Source: Planctomycetota bacterium (GTDB lineage Bacteria; Planctomycetota; UBA1135; UBA2386). From it: DNA of 64,000 bases. The stretch is taken from positions 35,049-99,048 of the forward strand of contig JADLHO010000112.1 in assembly GCA_020848735.1 (NCBI GenBank). Reading direction: 5' to 3'. The notes beneath the pieces were generated by a model that did not search any database, had not been told where the DNA came from, and was given only the letters and a program-made list of their open reading frames with translations. Shown here piece after piece: positions 1 through 9,322 of this stretch. The translations under genes and the position numbers were made by a program. Every line of letters starts with the position of its first letter. Positions within the stretch are counted from its first letter, which is position 1.

Positions 1-110
1 GGCGGCAACGGCTCCTTGCCGACCGGCGGCGTGGGCAGGCGCACCGGATCCTGGTCCTGCGGGAATGCCACGAGACCGAGCGCGAGGAGGGCGGCGAGTG
101 CGGAGCGCAT
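1..110 (-). CDS. Secreted protein, N-terminal fragment (truncated by window start)
   Basis: Reverse strand ATG at 110 reads MRSALAALLALGLVAFPQDQDPVRLPTPPVGKEPLPP..., a signal-peptide-like start, open to the window edge; divergent from the next gene. Confidence 0.55.
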   Translation of the reverse strand, partial: MRSALAALLALGLVAFPQDQDPVRLPTPPVGKEPLP

Positions 111-198
111 GGTGGGTCATCTCACACGACCCGCCGGGCGCCCGGCAAGACACCGCGGACACGAGCCTGCGATGCCCAACCGCGCTACACGTCTCCCC

Positions 199-1233
199 AT
201 GTCGCTTCCGCGCCCCGTGATCCCGTGCTCGCTCGTCCTCGCGACCGCGCTCGCCGCCCAATCCGCGGCGATCCTCCATGTGCCGGGCGGCGATGGGCCG
301 GCGCGCGGTGCGAAGGTCGTGCTCATCGCCGGCGACGAGGAGTATCGCTCGGAAGAGGCGTTGCCCATGCTCGCCCGGATCCTCGCCGTGCATCACGGCT
401 TCGACTGCCACGTGCTCTTCCACCAGGATCCCGCGAGCGGCGTCATCGACCCGGGGCAGGCGACGCATGTGCCGGGACTCGAGCTGCTCGAGGGCGCGGA
501 GCTGGTCGTGATCGCATTGCGGTTCCGCCGTTGGCAGGACAGCGACATGGCTCGATTCGCCGCCCATGTCGACGCGGGTCGCCCGATCGTCGCGCTCAGG
601 ACCAGCACGCACGCCTTCGCCTATCCGCGCAACGACAGCAGCCCCTTTGCCGGATGGTCCTTCGACCGCGCCGGCGGCTTCGGCAAACGCGTGCTCGGCG
701 AGACCTGGGTCGCGCACCACGGCGAGCACGGCAGCCAGGGCACCCGCGGAGTGCTCGCCAAGGGCCACGAGCAGCACCCGATCCTCCGCGGTGTGCGCGA
801 CGTGTTCGGGCCGACCGACGTCTATGCGATCGGGCCACTCCCCGAGGATGCCGACGTGCTGATGCACGGCGCCGTCGTCGATGGCCTCGGGCCCGATGCG
901 AAGCCCGTCACGGGCGCACGGAACGAACCGATGATGCCTCTGATCTGGACCCGCGAACGCCGGCTCGCCGAGGACCGCGTGCAACGCATCGTCTGTTCCA
1001 CGATCGGCGCCGCCAGCGACTTCGCGAGCGAGGACCTGCGGCGCGCGTTCGTCAATGCGTGCTATTGGGCGACCGGCCGCGAAGGGTCCCTCCCCGAGCG
1101 GGCCCGGGCGGACACGGTCGGCGGCTATGCGCCCTCGCCGTTCGGGTTCGGCCGCCATCGCCCGGGGATCACGCCGGCGATGCTGGCGATCCCGGCGATC
1201 CCGCCCACGCCGGCGACGACGGGGAGCCGGTGA
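199..1233 (+). CDS. ThuA-like domain secreted protein
   Basis: In-frame start MSLPRPVIPCSLVLATALAAQS (signal peptide), then KVVLIAGDEEYRSEEALPMLARIL...GADLVVIALRFRRW-type ThuA pattern; the track ORF begins earlier (16). Confidence 0.75.
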   Translation: MSLPRPVIPCSLVLATALAAQSAAILHVPGGDGPARGAKVVLIAGDEEYRSEEALPMLARILAVHHGFDCHVLFHQDPASGVIDPGQATHVPGLELLEGAELVVIALRFRRWQDSDMARFAAHVDAGRPIVALRTSTHAFAYPRNDSSPFAGWSFDRAGGFGKRVLGETWVAHHGEHGSQGTRGVLAKGHEQHPILRGVRDVFGPTDVYAIGPLPEDADVLMHGAVVDGLGPDAKPVTGARNEPMMPLIWTRERRLAEDRVQRIVCSTIGAASDFASEDLRRAFVNACYWATGREGSLPERARADTVGGYAPSPFGFGRHRPGITPAMLAIPAIPPTPATTGSR

Positions 1234-1237
1234 CGGG

Positions 1238-2740
1238 ATGCGCGCCACCAAGGTCCGCGCGAGGTCCTCACCGAGCCTGCTGCTCGGCATGGTCGTCGGG
1301 CTCGCGGTCGCGCTGCTCTGGCGCGAGGTCCCCGGCCGGCCGTCGCTGCCGACCGTCGACGCGGCGATCCGCGCGACCTCGGGAGCTGCGTCGCAAAGGA
1401 GCGTGGTCCTCGAGGACCGGCCGGCAACGCCACGCGAAGCGCTGCCCGCAACGCCGACCCGCGTCGGCGCGAAGCCGAGCGATCGCGAGAAACCCCTGCC
1501 CTCGGCCAACCCGACGCCGCCGACTTCGCACGCGCGGCTGCGCGTGATCGTCGTCGACGGCGAGGGGCGCCCGATCGCCGGCGTGCAGATCCTCCGCCAC
1601 GCGGTCTACGGTGCGAGTGGCGAACGGCGCAGCGGCGAGCTGCTCGCGGTCACGGGCTTCGACGGCATGACCGACCTCGTCGAGTGTCGGGCGCACGAGC
1701 ACGTGGCCTTCGAGGCGAAGGGGCACCGGCTCCTGTACGCGCGCATCCCCGCCGAGGGGCCGCAGTGGCAGGTGACCTTGCCCTGGTCGAATCGCCTCGA
1801 GATCACGCTGCTCGGTACGGACCCTCTCGCCGGCTACCACGTGGAAGTCGGGCTCGGTGCCGGCTTCCGCGAACGCGCCTTCCATCAGGAGCGCTACGTG
1901 ACGACCCCCGGTCGCGCGCTGGAGGACACACCGGCACATTGGCAAGCCGAGCGCGAGGGCTCGCGCTGGTCGCTGGGCTTCAACGCCGCACGCCGCGCGG
2001 TCGTCGATCAGCTCGTCGAGGACGGCGCGATCGCCGTCGCCCTCTGGCGCCACGGTCGCGTGCTCGAGACCCGCGATCTGGAACTCGTCGCGCACGCCGA
2101 ACCGACGCGCATCGAGTTCCTGCCCGCCCCTGCGGCGCCGGCGATCCGCGGCAGCGTCGTCGATGCGACCGGCAAGCCCGTCGCCGGCGTGCGACTCCGG
2201 CTCTCGCCCTTCGGTGGCCAACGCCCCTACGACGACGACGAGGGCTTCCCCATCTGGGCGGCCGAAGCGCACAGCGGCGAGGACGGGCGCTTCATCCTCG
2301 CACGCCCCGACGACCCGCTCGAGCGCTGCGTCGTGACCGCGCGCGGCCACGGCGATCGCGTGCTGACGATCGCCGAGCTCGACCAGCTCGCGGGTCGCAT
2401 CGTCCTCGAACCGGCGCGTCTCCTCCGACTCGTCGCGGTCGACTGCGACGGCGAGCCCATGGACGGCGGCTGGTCCAGCGGCATCGCCCACAACTACGCG
2501 CGGCCCCACGTGCACCTCGCACACGACGTCTGGCGCTGGCCGTCTCCGGCCGATCATCCCGCCGTCGGCGACCGGTCACCGGCCCCGCCGGTCTTCGTGT
2601 TCGCCGACCTTCCCACCGCCGTCCTGCGCTTCCGTTTCACGCATCTGCCGCCCGACGACGGCTTCTCGCACGACACGCGCATCCCCGACGTGCGCTTCGT
2701 GTCGACCTACCGCACCGAGGAGCTGCAGATCGGCAAGTGA
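1238..2740 (+). CDS. Carboxypeptidase regulatory-like domain, membrane-anchored protein
   Basis: Start MRATKVRARSSPSLLLGMVVGLAVALLW (TM anchor), then repeated 'VVDGEGRPIAGVQILR', 'VVDATGKPVAGVRLRLSPF' motifs typical of CarboxypepD_reg-like folds. Confidence 0.7.
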   Translation: MRATKVRARSSPSLLLGMVVGLAVALLWREVPGRPSLPTVDAAIRATSGAASQRSVVLEDRPATPREALPATPTRVGAKPSDREKPLPSANPTPPTSHARLRVIVVDGEGRPIAGVQILRHAVYGASGERRSGELLAVTGFDGMTDLVECRAHEHVAFEAKGHRLLYARIPAEGPQWQVTLPWSNRLEITLLGTDPLAGYHVEVGLGAGFRERAFHQERYVTTPGRALEDTPAHWQAEREGSRWSLGFNAARRAVVDQLVEDGAIAVALWRHGRVLETRDLELVAHAEPTRIEFLPAPAAPAIRGSVVDATGKPVAGVRLRLSPFGGQRPYDDDEGFPIWAAEAHSGEDGRFILARPDDPLERCVVTARGHGDRVLTIAELDQLAGRIVLEPARLLRLVAVDCDGEPMDGGWSSGIAHNYARPHVHLAHDVWRWPSPADHPAVGDRSPAPPVFVFADLPTAVLRFRFTHLPPDDGFSHDTRIPDVRFVSTYRTEELQIGK

Positions 2741-2761
2741 GGGCAGGGGGCGTGACCGCGC

Positions 2762-3733
2762 TCAGGCGTCGGCGGGATAGCGCAATCCCCATTGGCCGCG
2801 GATCCGATCGAGATCCCGCTGGATCGCGAGCGTCATGTCGAGGGTCATCACCGGACTCTCGCGCAGGCCGTCGCGCAGGCAGCGCATGACCTCGATCGCC
2901 TGGTACTGGTACGCATTCCCGACGACGGGGATCGTCCTTTGGACTTCGTCGACCGCCAGCGTGCGGGGATTCCAGAACTCGGGGATGCGGATCGTGCCCT
3001 TGGTTCCGCACAGCACCGCGTGCATCGGCGTGTCGGTGCGGATCGCCGCGCTCATGACGGCCAGGGCACCGTTCGGCCAGCGCCCGATCCAGGCCGACTG
3101 TTCGTCGACACCGGTCGCGCCGAGCTCCGCCGTGCCGACGTAGGCGAGCGCCGGACCGCCGAGCACGAAGTGCGCGAGCGAGACGCAGTAGACGCCGACG
3201 TCGAGCAGGGCCCCGCCGCCGAGCGCGGGATCGAAGAGGCGGCCGGCCGGATCGAAGTCGGCGCGGAACCCGAAGTCGATGAGCACGGTGCGGACCTCGC
3301 CGATGGCGTCCCGGTCGAGCAGGCGGCGCAGCTCGCCCATCACCGGGTTGAAGCGCGTCCACATCGCCTCCATCAGGAAGCGTCCGCTGCGCCGCGCCGC
3401 GGCGACCATCGCCTCCGCCTCGCGCAGGTTCATCGCGAACGGTTTCTCGCAGAGCACGTGCTTGCCGGCGGCCAACGCGAGCAGCGTGTCGTCACGATGA
3501 CGCGTGTGGGGAGTGGCGACGTAGATCACATCCACCGCGGGATCCGCGCAGAGCGCCTCATAGCTGTCGTGGGCACGGCGGATCCCCAGCTCCGCCGCGA
3601 AGGCCCGCGCCGTCGCTGCACGGCGACTGCCCACGGCCACGAGCTCCGCGCCGGGCGCATCGCGCAGCCCCTCCGCGAACTTCTTCGCGATCGTGCCGGT
3701 ACCGAGGATGCCGAAGCGGGTGCGTCCGTCCAT
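2762..3733 (-). CDS. Gfo/Idh/MocA family oxidoreductase
   Basis: MDGRTRFGILGTGTIAKKFAEGLRDAPGAELVAVGSR (Rossmann GxGxIA), YVATPHTRHRDDTLLALAAGKHVLCEKPFAMN (EKP motif). Confidence 0.92.
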   Translation of the reverse strand: MDGRTRFGILGTGTIAKKFAEGLRDAPGAELVAVGSRRAATARAFAAELGIRRAHDSYEALCADPAVDVIYVATPHTRHRDDTLLALAAGKHVLCEKPFAMNLREAEAMVAAARRSGRFLMEAMWTRFNPVMGELRRLLDRDAIGEVRTVLIDFGFRADFDPAGRLFDPALGGGALLDVGVYCVSLAHFVLGGPALAYVGTAELGATGVDEQSAWIGRWPNGALAVMSAAIRTDTPMHAVLCGTKGTIRIPEFWNPRTLAVDEVQRTIPVVGNAYQYQAIEVMRCLRDGLRESPVMTLDMTLAIQRDLDRIRGQWGLRYPADA

Positions 3734-3827
3734 GCGCGCATCGGAGCGCGCGCGCCTCGCCGCGCAACGGTCGCGCGGCACGGGAGCGCAGCGGCGCTCC
3801 TTGACCCTGTCCCACCGGACTTCGATC

Positions 3828-6800
3828 GTGCCGCGCGTGCTCGCCCTCCTGTGCGCTCTCGTCGGTGTGATCCCCTCTCCCCAGGTGGAGCGCGGCTGGC
3901 GCGCAGGAGTGGCGAGTGTCGACGTCACCCCCGCTCCGCCGATCCGCCTCGCGGGATACGCATCACGCAGCACCGAGGCCGAGACCATCGAGCAGCGTCT
4001 GCACGCCAAGGCCCTGGCGCTGAGCGCGGGAGACGAGCCGCCGCTGGTCGTCGTCACCTTGGACTCGACCGGCATCACCAGTTCGATCCGCGGGCGCGTG
4101 CTCGCCGCGCTCGTCGATCTGGAGCTTCGCCCGGAACGCCTCGCGCTCTGCGTCACGCACTCCCACAACGCTCCCATGCTGACGGGCACCATCCCGAACA
4201 TGTTCGGGATGCCGGTGCCGCCAGATCAGCAGGCGCGGATCGATGCGCATACGCAACGCGTCGTGGACGGCATCGCCGCCGCGGTGCGGAACGCCTTCGC
4301 CGATCTCTCACCGGCTCTCGTCGATCACGCGCGTGGACGCGTCGGCTTCGCCCGCAATCGCCGCACGGCCGGTGGTCCGGTGGATCACGACGTGCCGCTG
4401 CTGCGCGTGCGTTCTCCCGAGGGCTCGCTGCGCGCGCTGCTGACCCTCTACGCCTGCCACTGCACGACGCTCGGCGGCGACAGCAACGCGGTCTGCGGCG
4501 ATTGGGCCGGCTACGCGCAGGAGGACCTCGAGTCCGCGCATCCCGGCTGCACCGCGATGGTCGCGATCGGCTGCGGCGCCGACGCCAATCCGGAGCCGCG
4601 GGGGCAACTCGATCACGCGAAGCGCCACGGCCGCGCACTCGCGGGCGAACTCGAGCGACTGCTCGGTGGTCCGTTCGCTCCGCTCGGTGCGCCACTCGAG
4701 GCCTCGTTCGAGGAACTCGCGCTCGACTTCGCGCCGCCCCCGACCCGCGAGGAGCTGCTCGCGCGCGTGAGCCAGGGTGGAGGAGTCGGCTACCACGCCC
4801 GCGTGCAGCTCGCGCGCCTCGACCGCGGCGAGGCACTGCGGCGCTCGCTCGCGGTGCCCGTGCAGAGCTTCCGCTTCGGCGACGAGCTCGCGATCGTCTT
4901 CCTCGGCGGCGAGGTGGTCGTCGACTACTCGCTCCGTCTGCGTCGCGAGTTCGACCGCACGCGCTGCTGGGTCGTCGCCTATGCGAACGACGTCTCCGCC
5001 TACATCCCGAGCGAGCGCATCCTCCGCGAAGGTGGCTACGAGGGTGGCGGCGCGATGGTCTGGTACGACCAGCCGACCGCGTTCGCGCCGGGGCTCGAGG
5101 AACGCCTCGTCCAGGCGGTTCGTACGCAGCTCGGCTCGCACTTCTCGCCCTACGGCGGCATCGATCCGGCGCGCACCGAAGACGTGCCGCCCCGCAGCCC
5201 GGAGCGCGCGCTCGCGAGCTTCGCAGTGCGCGACGACCTGCGCGTCGAGCTCGTCGCCTCCGAGCCGGCGATCGAGTCGCCCGTCGCGATCGACTTCGCG
5301 GCCGACGGCAGCGTGCTCGTCAGCGAGATGCGCGACTATCCCAGCGTCGGCGGCACGACCGGCCGCATCACGCGCCTGCGCGACCGCGACGGCGACGGAC
5401 GGTTCGAGACGGTCGAACGCTTCCTCCACGACGTGACCCTTCCGAGCGGTGTGCTCGCGTCCGGCGCGGATCGCGCGTTCGTCTGTGCCGGCAAGGAGAT
5501 CCTCCTGGCCCACGATGCCGACGGCGACGGCATCGCCGAGGCGCGCGAGGTCGTGCTGCGGGGGTTCGCCGACCACAACGAGCAGGCCCTGGTGAACAGC
5601 CCCGAGCGCCTGCTCGACGGCAGCATCGCGTTCGCCTGCGGTCTCTTCGGCGGCATCGTCGGGTCGCCGTCGGGCGGCGAGGCGATCGACCTGCGCGGGC
5701 GTGACTTCCGCTGGGATCCGCGCTCCGGCGTGCTCGAGGCGCTGAGCGGAACCTCGCAGCAAGGTCGGACGCGCGGCGACTTCGACGAGGCGTTCGGTTG
5801 CGACAGCGGCACGCTCGCGTGGCACTTCCCGCTCCCGGCGCGTGACCTCGCGCGCAATCCGCATCACGCCGCGCGGGCCACGCGCCTGTCGATCGCCGCG
5901 GGTGACGACCCCGATCGCCTCTTCGCGATCAGCGCGCCCATCGCGCGCTACAACGATCTCCATCTCGCGGGTCGCACGACCTCGGCATGCGGCATCACCG
6001 TGCTCCGCGACGCCTTGCTCGGCGACGAGTTCTCCGGCGATCTCTTCGTGTGCGAGCCGGTCGCGAATGCCGTGCATCGACTCGACCTGCACGTGAACGG
6101 CGCGACCTTCGTGGGCACACGCGGCACCGGCGAGGAGTCGCGCGAGTTCCTCGCCTCGACCGACCCCTGGTTCCGCCCCGTGCAGGTGCGCACGGGTCCC
6201 GACGGCGCGCTCTGGATCGTCGACATGGCGCGCTTCCTCATCGAACACCCGCGCTGGGTCCCGCAGGATCGACTCGCGGCGATCGATGCGCGCGCCGGGG
6301 AACGCCTCGGGCGCATCTGGCGGGTCGTGCCCCGCGGGCGCGCGCCGCGGGCGGTGCCGGTGCTCCACGGTCGCCCGACCGCGGAGGTCGCGCGCCATCT
6401 CACGACGCCCAACGGCGTCGTGCGCGACCAGGTGCTCGAGGTCCTGCGCACGCGCCCCCGCGAGGAGGTCGTGCCCACGCTCCGCGGTCTCGACTTCACC
6501 GACGCACCGGTCGCGGCGATCCCCGCACTGCTCGCCCTGCTCGACTCGCATGGCGCGCTCGAGTTCCGCGACGTCGTCGCGGCGTTGCTCTACGACGAAC
6601 CGCGCGTGCGCAGCCATGGCGTGCGACTCGCACGGCCTCGGCTCGAGCGCGAGCCGGTCCTCGGCGACGTCCTGATCGAGTTCGCGAACGACCCGGATGC
6701 CGCGGTCCGCGTCGAGGTCGCGCTCGCGCTCGGGGACTGGGATGACGAGCGCGCCGGCGAGGCGCTCGCCGGCATGCTCGTGCGCGCTGCGCCCGAGGAC

Positions 6801-8375
6801 ACGGTGCTCGTCGATGCGATCCTCTCCTCGGCCCTCCCCCACCTCGACGCGCTGGTGACCGCATGCCTCGAGAGCGAGGAGCCCCATCGTTCGCGGCACC
6901 TCGACCGGCTGCTGCCGTGCCTCGTTCCGGCCCAGGCACAGGACGTCGCGCGACTCGTCGTGGCGACCGCGTGTCGCGCCGATGCAGGCTTCGCCCGGGC
7001 CGATCGCCTGCGGATCGCACTCGCCCTGGCCCCGCTGCTGCAGGCCGATGCCGCGCTGAAGGTCGCCGGCGACGACGCTCGCGCGGCGCTCGCCGACGCC
7101 GACGCGGGCGCGGAGCCGCGCGCGGTCGCGGCGCGGCTCCTGGGTCTGCTCGAGGGCCCGGGTGACGACGAGCGCCTGCTCGCCGCGCTCGCCGATGCGC
7201 GTGACGAGAGCGTCCAGCGCGCGGCGCTCGAAGGCATCGCCGCGCTGCGTTCCGATGCCGCGGCCCGCGTGCTCGAGCGATGGAATCAGGCGTCGCCTGC
7301 GCTTCGCGACGCGATCTTCGACGTGCTGGTGCGTCGGCGCGCCGGCGCGCTGGCGGTGCTCCATCGCGCGGCCACGGAGCCGAGCTTCGCCGCGAGCCTC
7401 TCCGCCGCCCGGCGGCAGGTGCTACGACTGCACGACGACGAGCTCGTGCGTCGGCGCGCGCTCGAGGTCCTCGTGGCGCCATCGCCGCGGGCCGAGGTCA
7501 TCGCGCGCTACCGCGAGATCGACTCGCAGCCCGGCGACGCCGAGCGCGGGCGCGCGCGCTTCGCCGCGACCTGCAGCGCCTGCCATCTCCTCGACGGCGT
7601 CGGGCGGCCGATCGGCCCCGACCTCGCGGCGCTCAGCGATCGCTCGAGCGGCTTCCTCCTCGATGCCATCCTCGATCCCAACCGCGGGGTGCGGGACGAC
7701 TACGCCATGTTCGTCGTCACGGCGAACGACGGGAGCAGCCGCTACGGACGCATCGCGTCGAGCGATGCGACCCACATCACGCTCGTCGGGGTCGACGGCG
7801 TGCAGCACGTGCTGGCGCGATCGCAGCTGCGCTCGCTCGCGAACTCCGGCGTCTCCCTGATGCCCGAGGGCCTCGAGACGCAGCTCGACGTGGCGGCGAT
7901 GGCCGACCTCTTCGCCTATCTGCGTCAGGAGCGCCGCGCACGTCGCGAGTTCGAAGGCAACCTGCCGGCACTGGTCGTCGCGGCGGCGGACGGCTCGTTC
8001 GAACTGCGCGCGGCGAGCGGGGAGATCTACGGCGAGTCCATCGTGCTCGAGCCCCAGTTCGGCAACCTCGGCTTCTGGCACTCACCGCGGGACGAGGTCG
8101 TCTGGTCGATCGAGCTCGCGCAGGCCGGCCGCTTCGCGGTCGAACTCGATCACGCCTGCGCCCCGGACTCGGCGGGCAATCGCTTCGTGCTCGAGGCGGG
8201 CGAGGCGCGCGTCGAGGGCGCGATCGCGAGCACCGGCGGCTGGGATCGCTATGCCACGCTGCGCGCCGGGGAGATCGACCTGCCGGCCGGACGCTCGCGG
8301 GTGCGCGTGCTTCCCCTCGGCGGACTGCGCGGCGCCCTCATGGACCTCCGCGCCGTCCGCCTCGTGCCGCGTTGA
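3828..8375 (+). CDS. Fusion protein: neutral ceramidase-like N-terminal domain + PVC-type membrane-bound dehydrogenase/HEAT region + CxxCH cytochrome c domain + C-terminal carbohydrate-binding-like domain
   Basis: GTG start likely at 3828 (VPRVLALLCALVGVIPS). Motifs: AGVASVDVTPAPPIRLAGYASR...THSHNAPMLTG (ceramidase-like); VELVASEPAIESPVAIDFAADGSVLVSEMRDYP (PVC dehydrogenase); CSACHLLDGVGRPIGPDL (heme c). Confidence 0.85.
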   Translation: MPRVLALLCALVGVIPSPQVERGWRAGVASVDVTPAPPIRLAGYASRSTEAETIEQRLHAKALALSAGDEPPLVVVTLDSTGITSSIRGRVLAALVDLELRPERLALCVTHSHNAPMLTGTIPNMFGMPVPPDQQARIDAHTQRVVDGIAAAVRNAFADLSPALVDHARGRVGFARNRRTAGGPVDHDVPLLRVRSPEGSLRALLTLYACHCTTLGGDSNAVCGDWAGYAQEDLESAHPGCTAMVAIGCGADANPEPRGQLDHAKRHGRALAGELERLLGGPFAPLGAPLEASFEELALDFAPPPTREELLARVSQGGGVGYHARVQLARLDRGEALRRSLAVPVQSFRFGDELAIVFLGGEVVVDYSLRLRREFDRTRCWVVAYANDVSAYIPSERILREGGYEGGGAMVWYDQPTAFAPGLEERLVQAVRTQLGSHFSPYGGIDPARTEDVPPRSPERALASFAVRDDLRVELVASEPAIESPVAIDFAADGSVLVSEMRDYPSVGGTTGRITRLRDRDGDGRFETVERFLHDVTLPSGVLASGADRAFVCAGKEILLAHDADGDGIAEAREVVLRGFADHNEQALVNSPERLLDGSIAFACGLFGGIVGSPSGGEAIDLRGRDFRWDPRSGVLEALSGTSQQGRTRGDFDEAFGCDSGTLAWHFPLPARDLARNPHHAARATRLSIAAGDDPDRLFAISAPIARYNDLHLAGRTTSACGITVLRDALLGDEFSGDLFVCEPVANAVHRLDLHVNGATFVGTRGTGEESREFLASTDPWFRPVQVRTGPDGALWIVDMARFLIEHPRWVPQDRLAAIDARAGERLGRIWRVVPRGRAPRAVPVLHGRPTAEVARHLTTPNGVVRDQVLEVLRTRPREEVVPTLRGLDFTDAPVAAIPALLALLDSHGALEFRDVVAALLYDEPRVRSHGVRLARPRLEREPVLGDVLIEFANDPDAAVRVEVALALGDWDDERAGEALAGMLVRAAPEDTVLVDAILSSALPHLDALVTACLESEEPHRSRHLDRLLPCLVPAQAQDVARLVVATACRADAGFARADRLRIALALAPLLQADAALKVAGDDARAALADADAGAEPRAVAARLLGLLEGPGDDERLLAALADARDESVQRAALEGIAALRSDAAARVLERWNQASPALRDAIFDVLVRRRAGALAVLHRAATEPSFAASLSAARRQVLRLHDDELVRRRALEVLVAPSPRAEVIARYREIDSQPGDAERGRARFAATCSACHLLDGVGRPIGPDLAALSDRSSGFLLDAILDPNRGVRDDYAMFVVTANDGSSRYGRIASSDATHITLVGVDGVQHVLARSQLRSLANSGVSLMPEGLETQLDVAAMADLFAYLRQERRARREFEGNLPALVVAAADGSFELRAASGEIYGESIVLEPQFGNLGFWHSPRDEVVWSIELAQAGRFAVELDHACAPDSAGNRFVLEAGEARVEGAIASTGGWDRYATLRAGEIDLPAGRSRVRVLPLGGLRGALMDLRAVRLVPR

Positions 8376-8390
8376 GCGGCACCGGCGTGC

Positions 8391-9224
8391 TCACCGCAGC
8401 GTCACGACCTTGTCGTTGCTGAGGCGCGGCTCCGAGGGCGAGAGGGTCAGGGCCTGCATCACCAACGTCGCGCCCGAGAGCGTGGGCTGCGGCGGGATCG
8501 GCAGGGGGAGCAGGCCGCGGCCGTCGGGACCGATCGGCGCCGGGCCGAGCGGGAGGATGAGGACGGGGTCCATCAGCAGCAGTCCGAAACCCTGGATGTT
8601 GATGCCGGTCGTCAGCGGGAACGGGCTCGCGAGCACGAAGTCCTGCGAGAACGGATCGGCGGCGTTCGTCACCCGCAGGAGGTAGGTCGAACCGAGCTGG
8701 GCGGAGGACTCGCCCGCGAGGAAGTTGCGATGGTCGCCGGCGAACGCGAAGAGCGTGCGCACGTTGTTCTGGATCAGCACACCGCGCTCCGACCAGAAGG
8801 TCGCGTTCTGGATGCCTTCGATGCAGCGCGGGTTGCAGATCGTCGTGATGCAGAAGCCCTGCTTGCACTGGCCGGGCTGGATCTGGCTCGCACGGACGAT
8901 CGCGTTCCAGCAGACCTGGTTCGTCGCCGCGTCGACCGTTCCGCCCCAGCCGGGCGGCGAGCTGATGGAGCCGGCGTCGAGCTGGTCGACGCCGCAGGGG
9001 AAGTCGACGCAGAACTTCTGGATCGGCAGCACGCAGCCGGCCGGATTGCAGACCTCGTAGCAGTAGGTGATCGTCGAGCAGAGCCAGCCGCGGTTGAAGG
9101 TCGTGGTCTGCTTGATGGTCGGCTGGCAGTTCTGGGCGCTCAGCCCGGTGCCGGGGAGGAGGGCGCTGCCGAGCAGCAGGGCGGCGAAGAGCGAGCGCTG
9201 GGCGACGTGGGCGAGACGGTTCAT
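8391..9224 (-). CDS. Secreted cysteine-rich protein, unknown function
   Basis: MNRLAHVAQRSLFAALLLGSALLPGTGLSAQNC... signal peptide, then many Cys in the first ~130 aa; no family recognised. Confidence 0.65.
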   Translation of the reverse strand: MNRLAHVAQRSLFAALLLGSALLPGTGLSAQNCQPTIKQTTTFNRGWLCSTITYCYEVCNPAGCVLPIQKFCVDFPCGVDQLDAGSISSPPGWGGTVDAATNQVCWNAIVRASQIQPGQCKQGFCITTICNPRCIEGIQNATFWSERGVLIQNNVRTLFAFAGDHRNFLAGESSAQLGSTYLLRVTNAADPFSQDFVLASPFPLTTGINIQGFGLLLMDPVLILPLGPAPIGPDGRGLLPLPIPPQPTLSGATLVMQALTLSPSEPRLSNDKVVTLR

Positions 9225-9235
9225 GGTCGTGTCCT

Positions 9236-9276
9236 GGTCCTTGGGTCGTTGGGGTTGGTCGAACACCCCAAGGACC
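9236..9276 (-). promoter_or_regulatory. Perfect 10-bp stem-loop in the 5' leader of the 8391-9224 gene / 3' of the metalloprotease gene
   Basis: GGTCCTTGGG (9236-9245) ... CCCAAGGACC (9267-9276), 21-nt loop; ends 11 nt upstream of the CAT/ATG at 9224. Confidence 0.5.
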
Positions 9277-9322
9277 GAGCGCACCGCCGCCGAGCGGAGG
9301 ACGAACTCGCGGAATCCGGCGC

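Noticed and set aside
4308-7364. 1,018-aa minus-strand ORF opposite the ceramidase/heme gene
   Set aside because: Antisense GC artefact; the + strand protein has conserved catalytic and heme motifs throughout.
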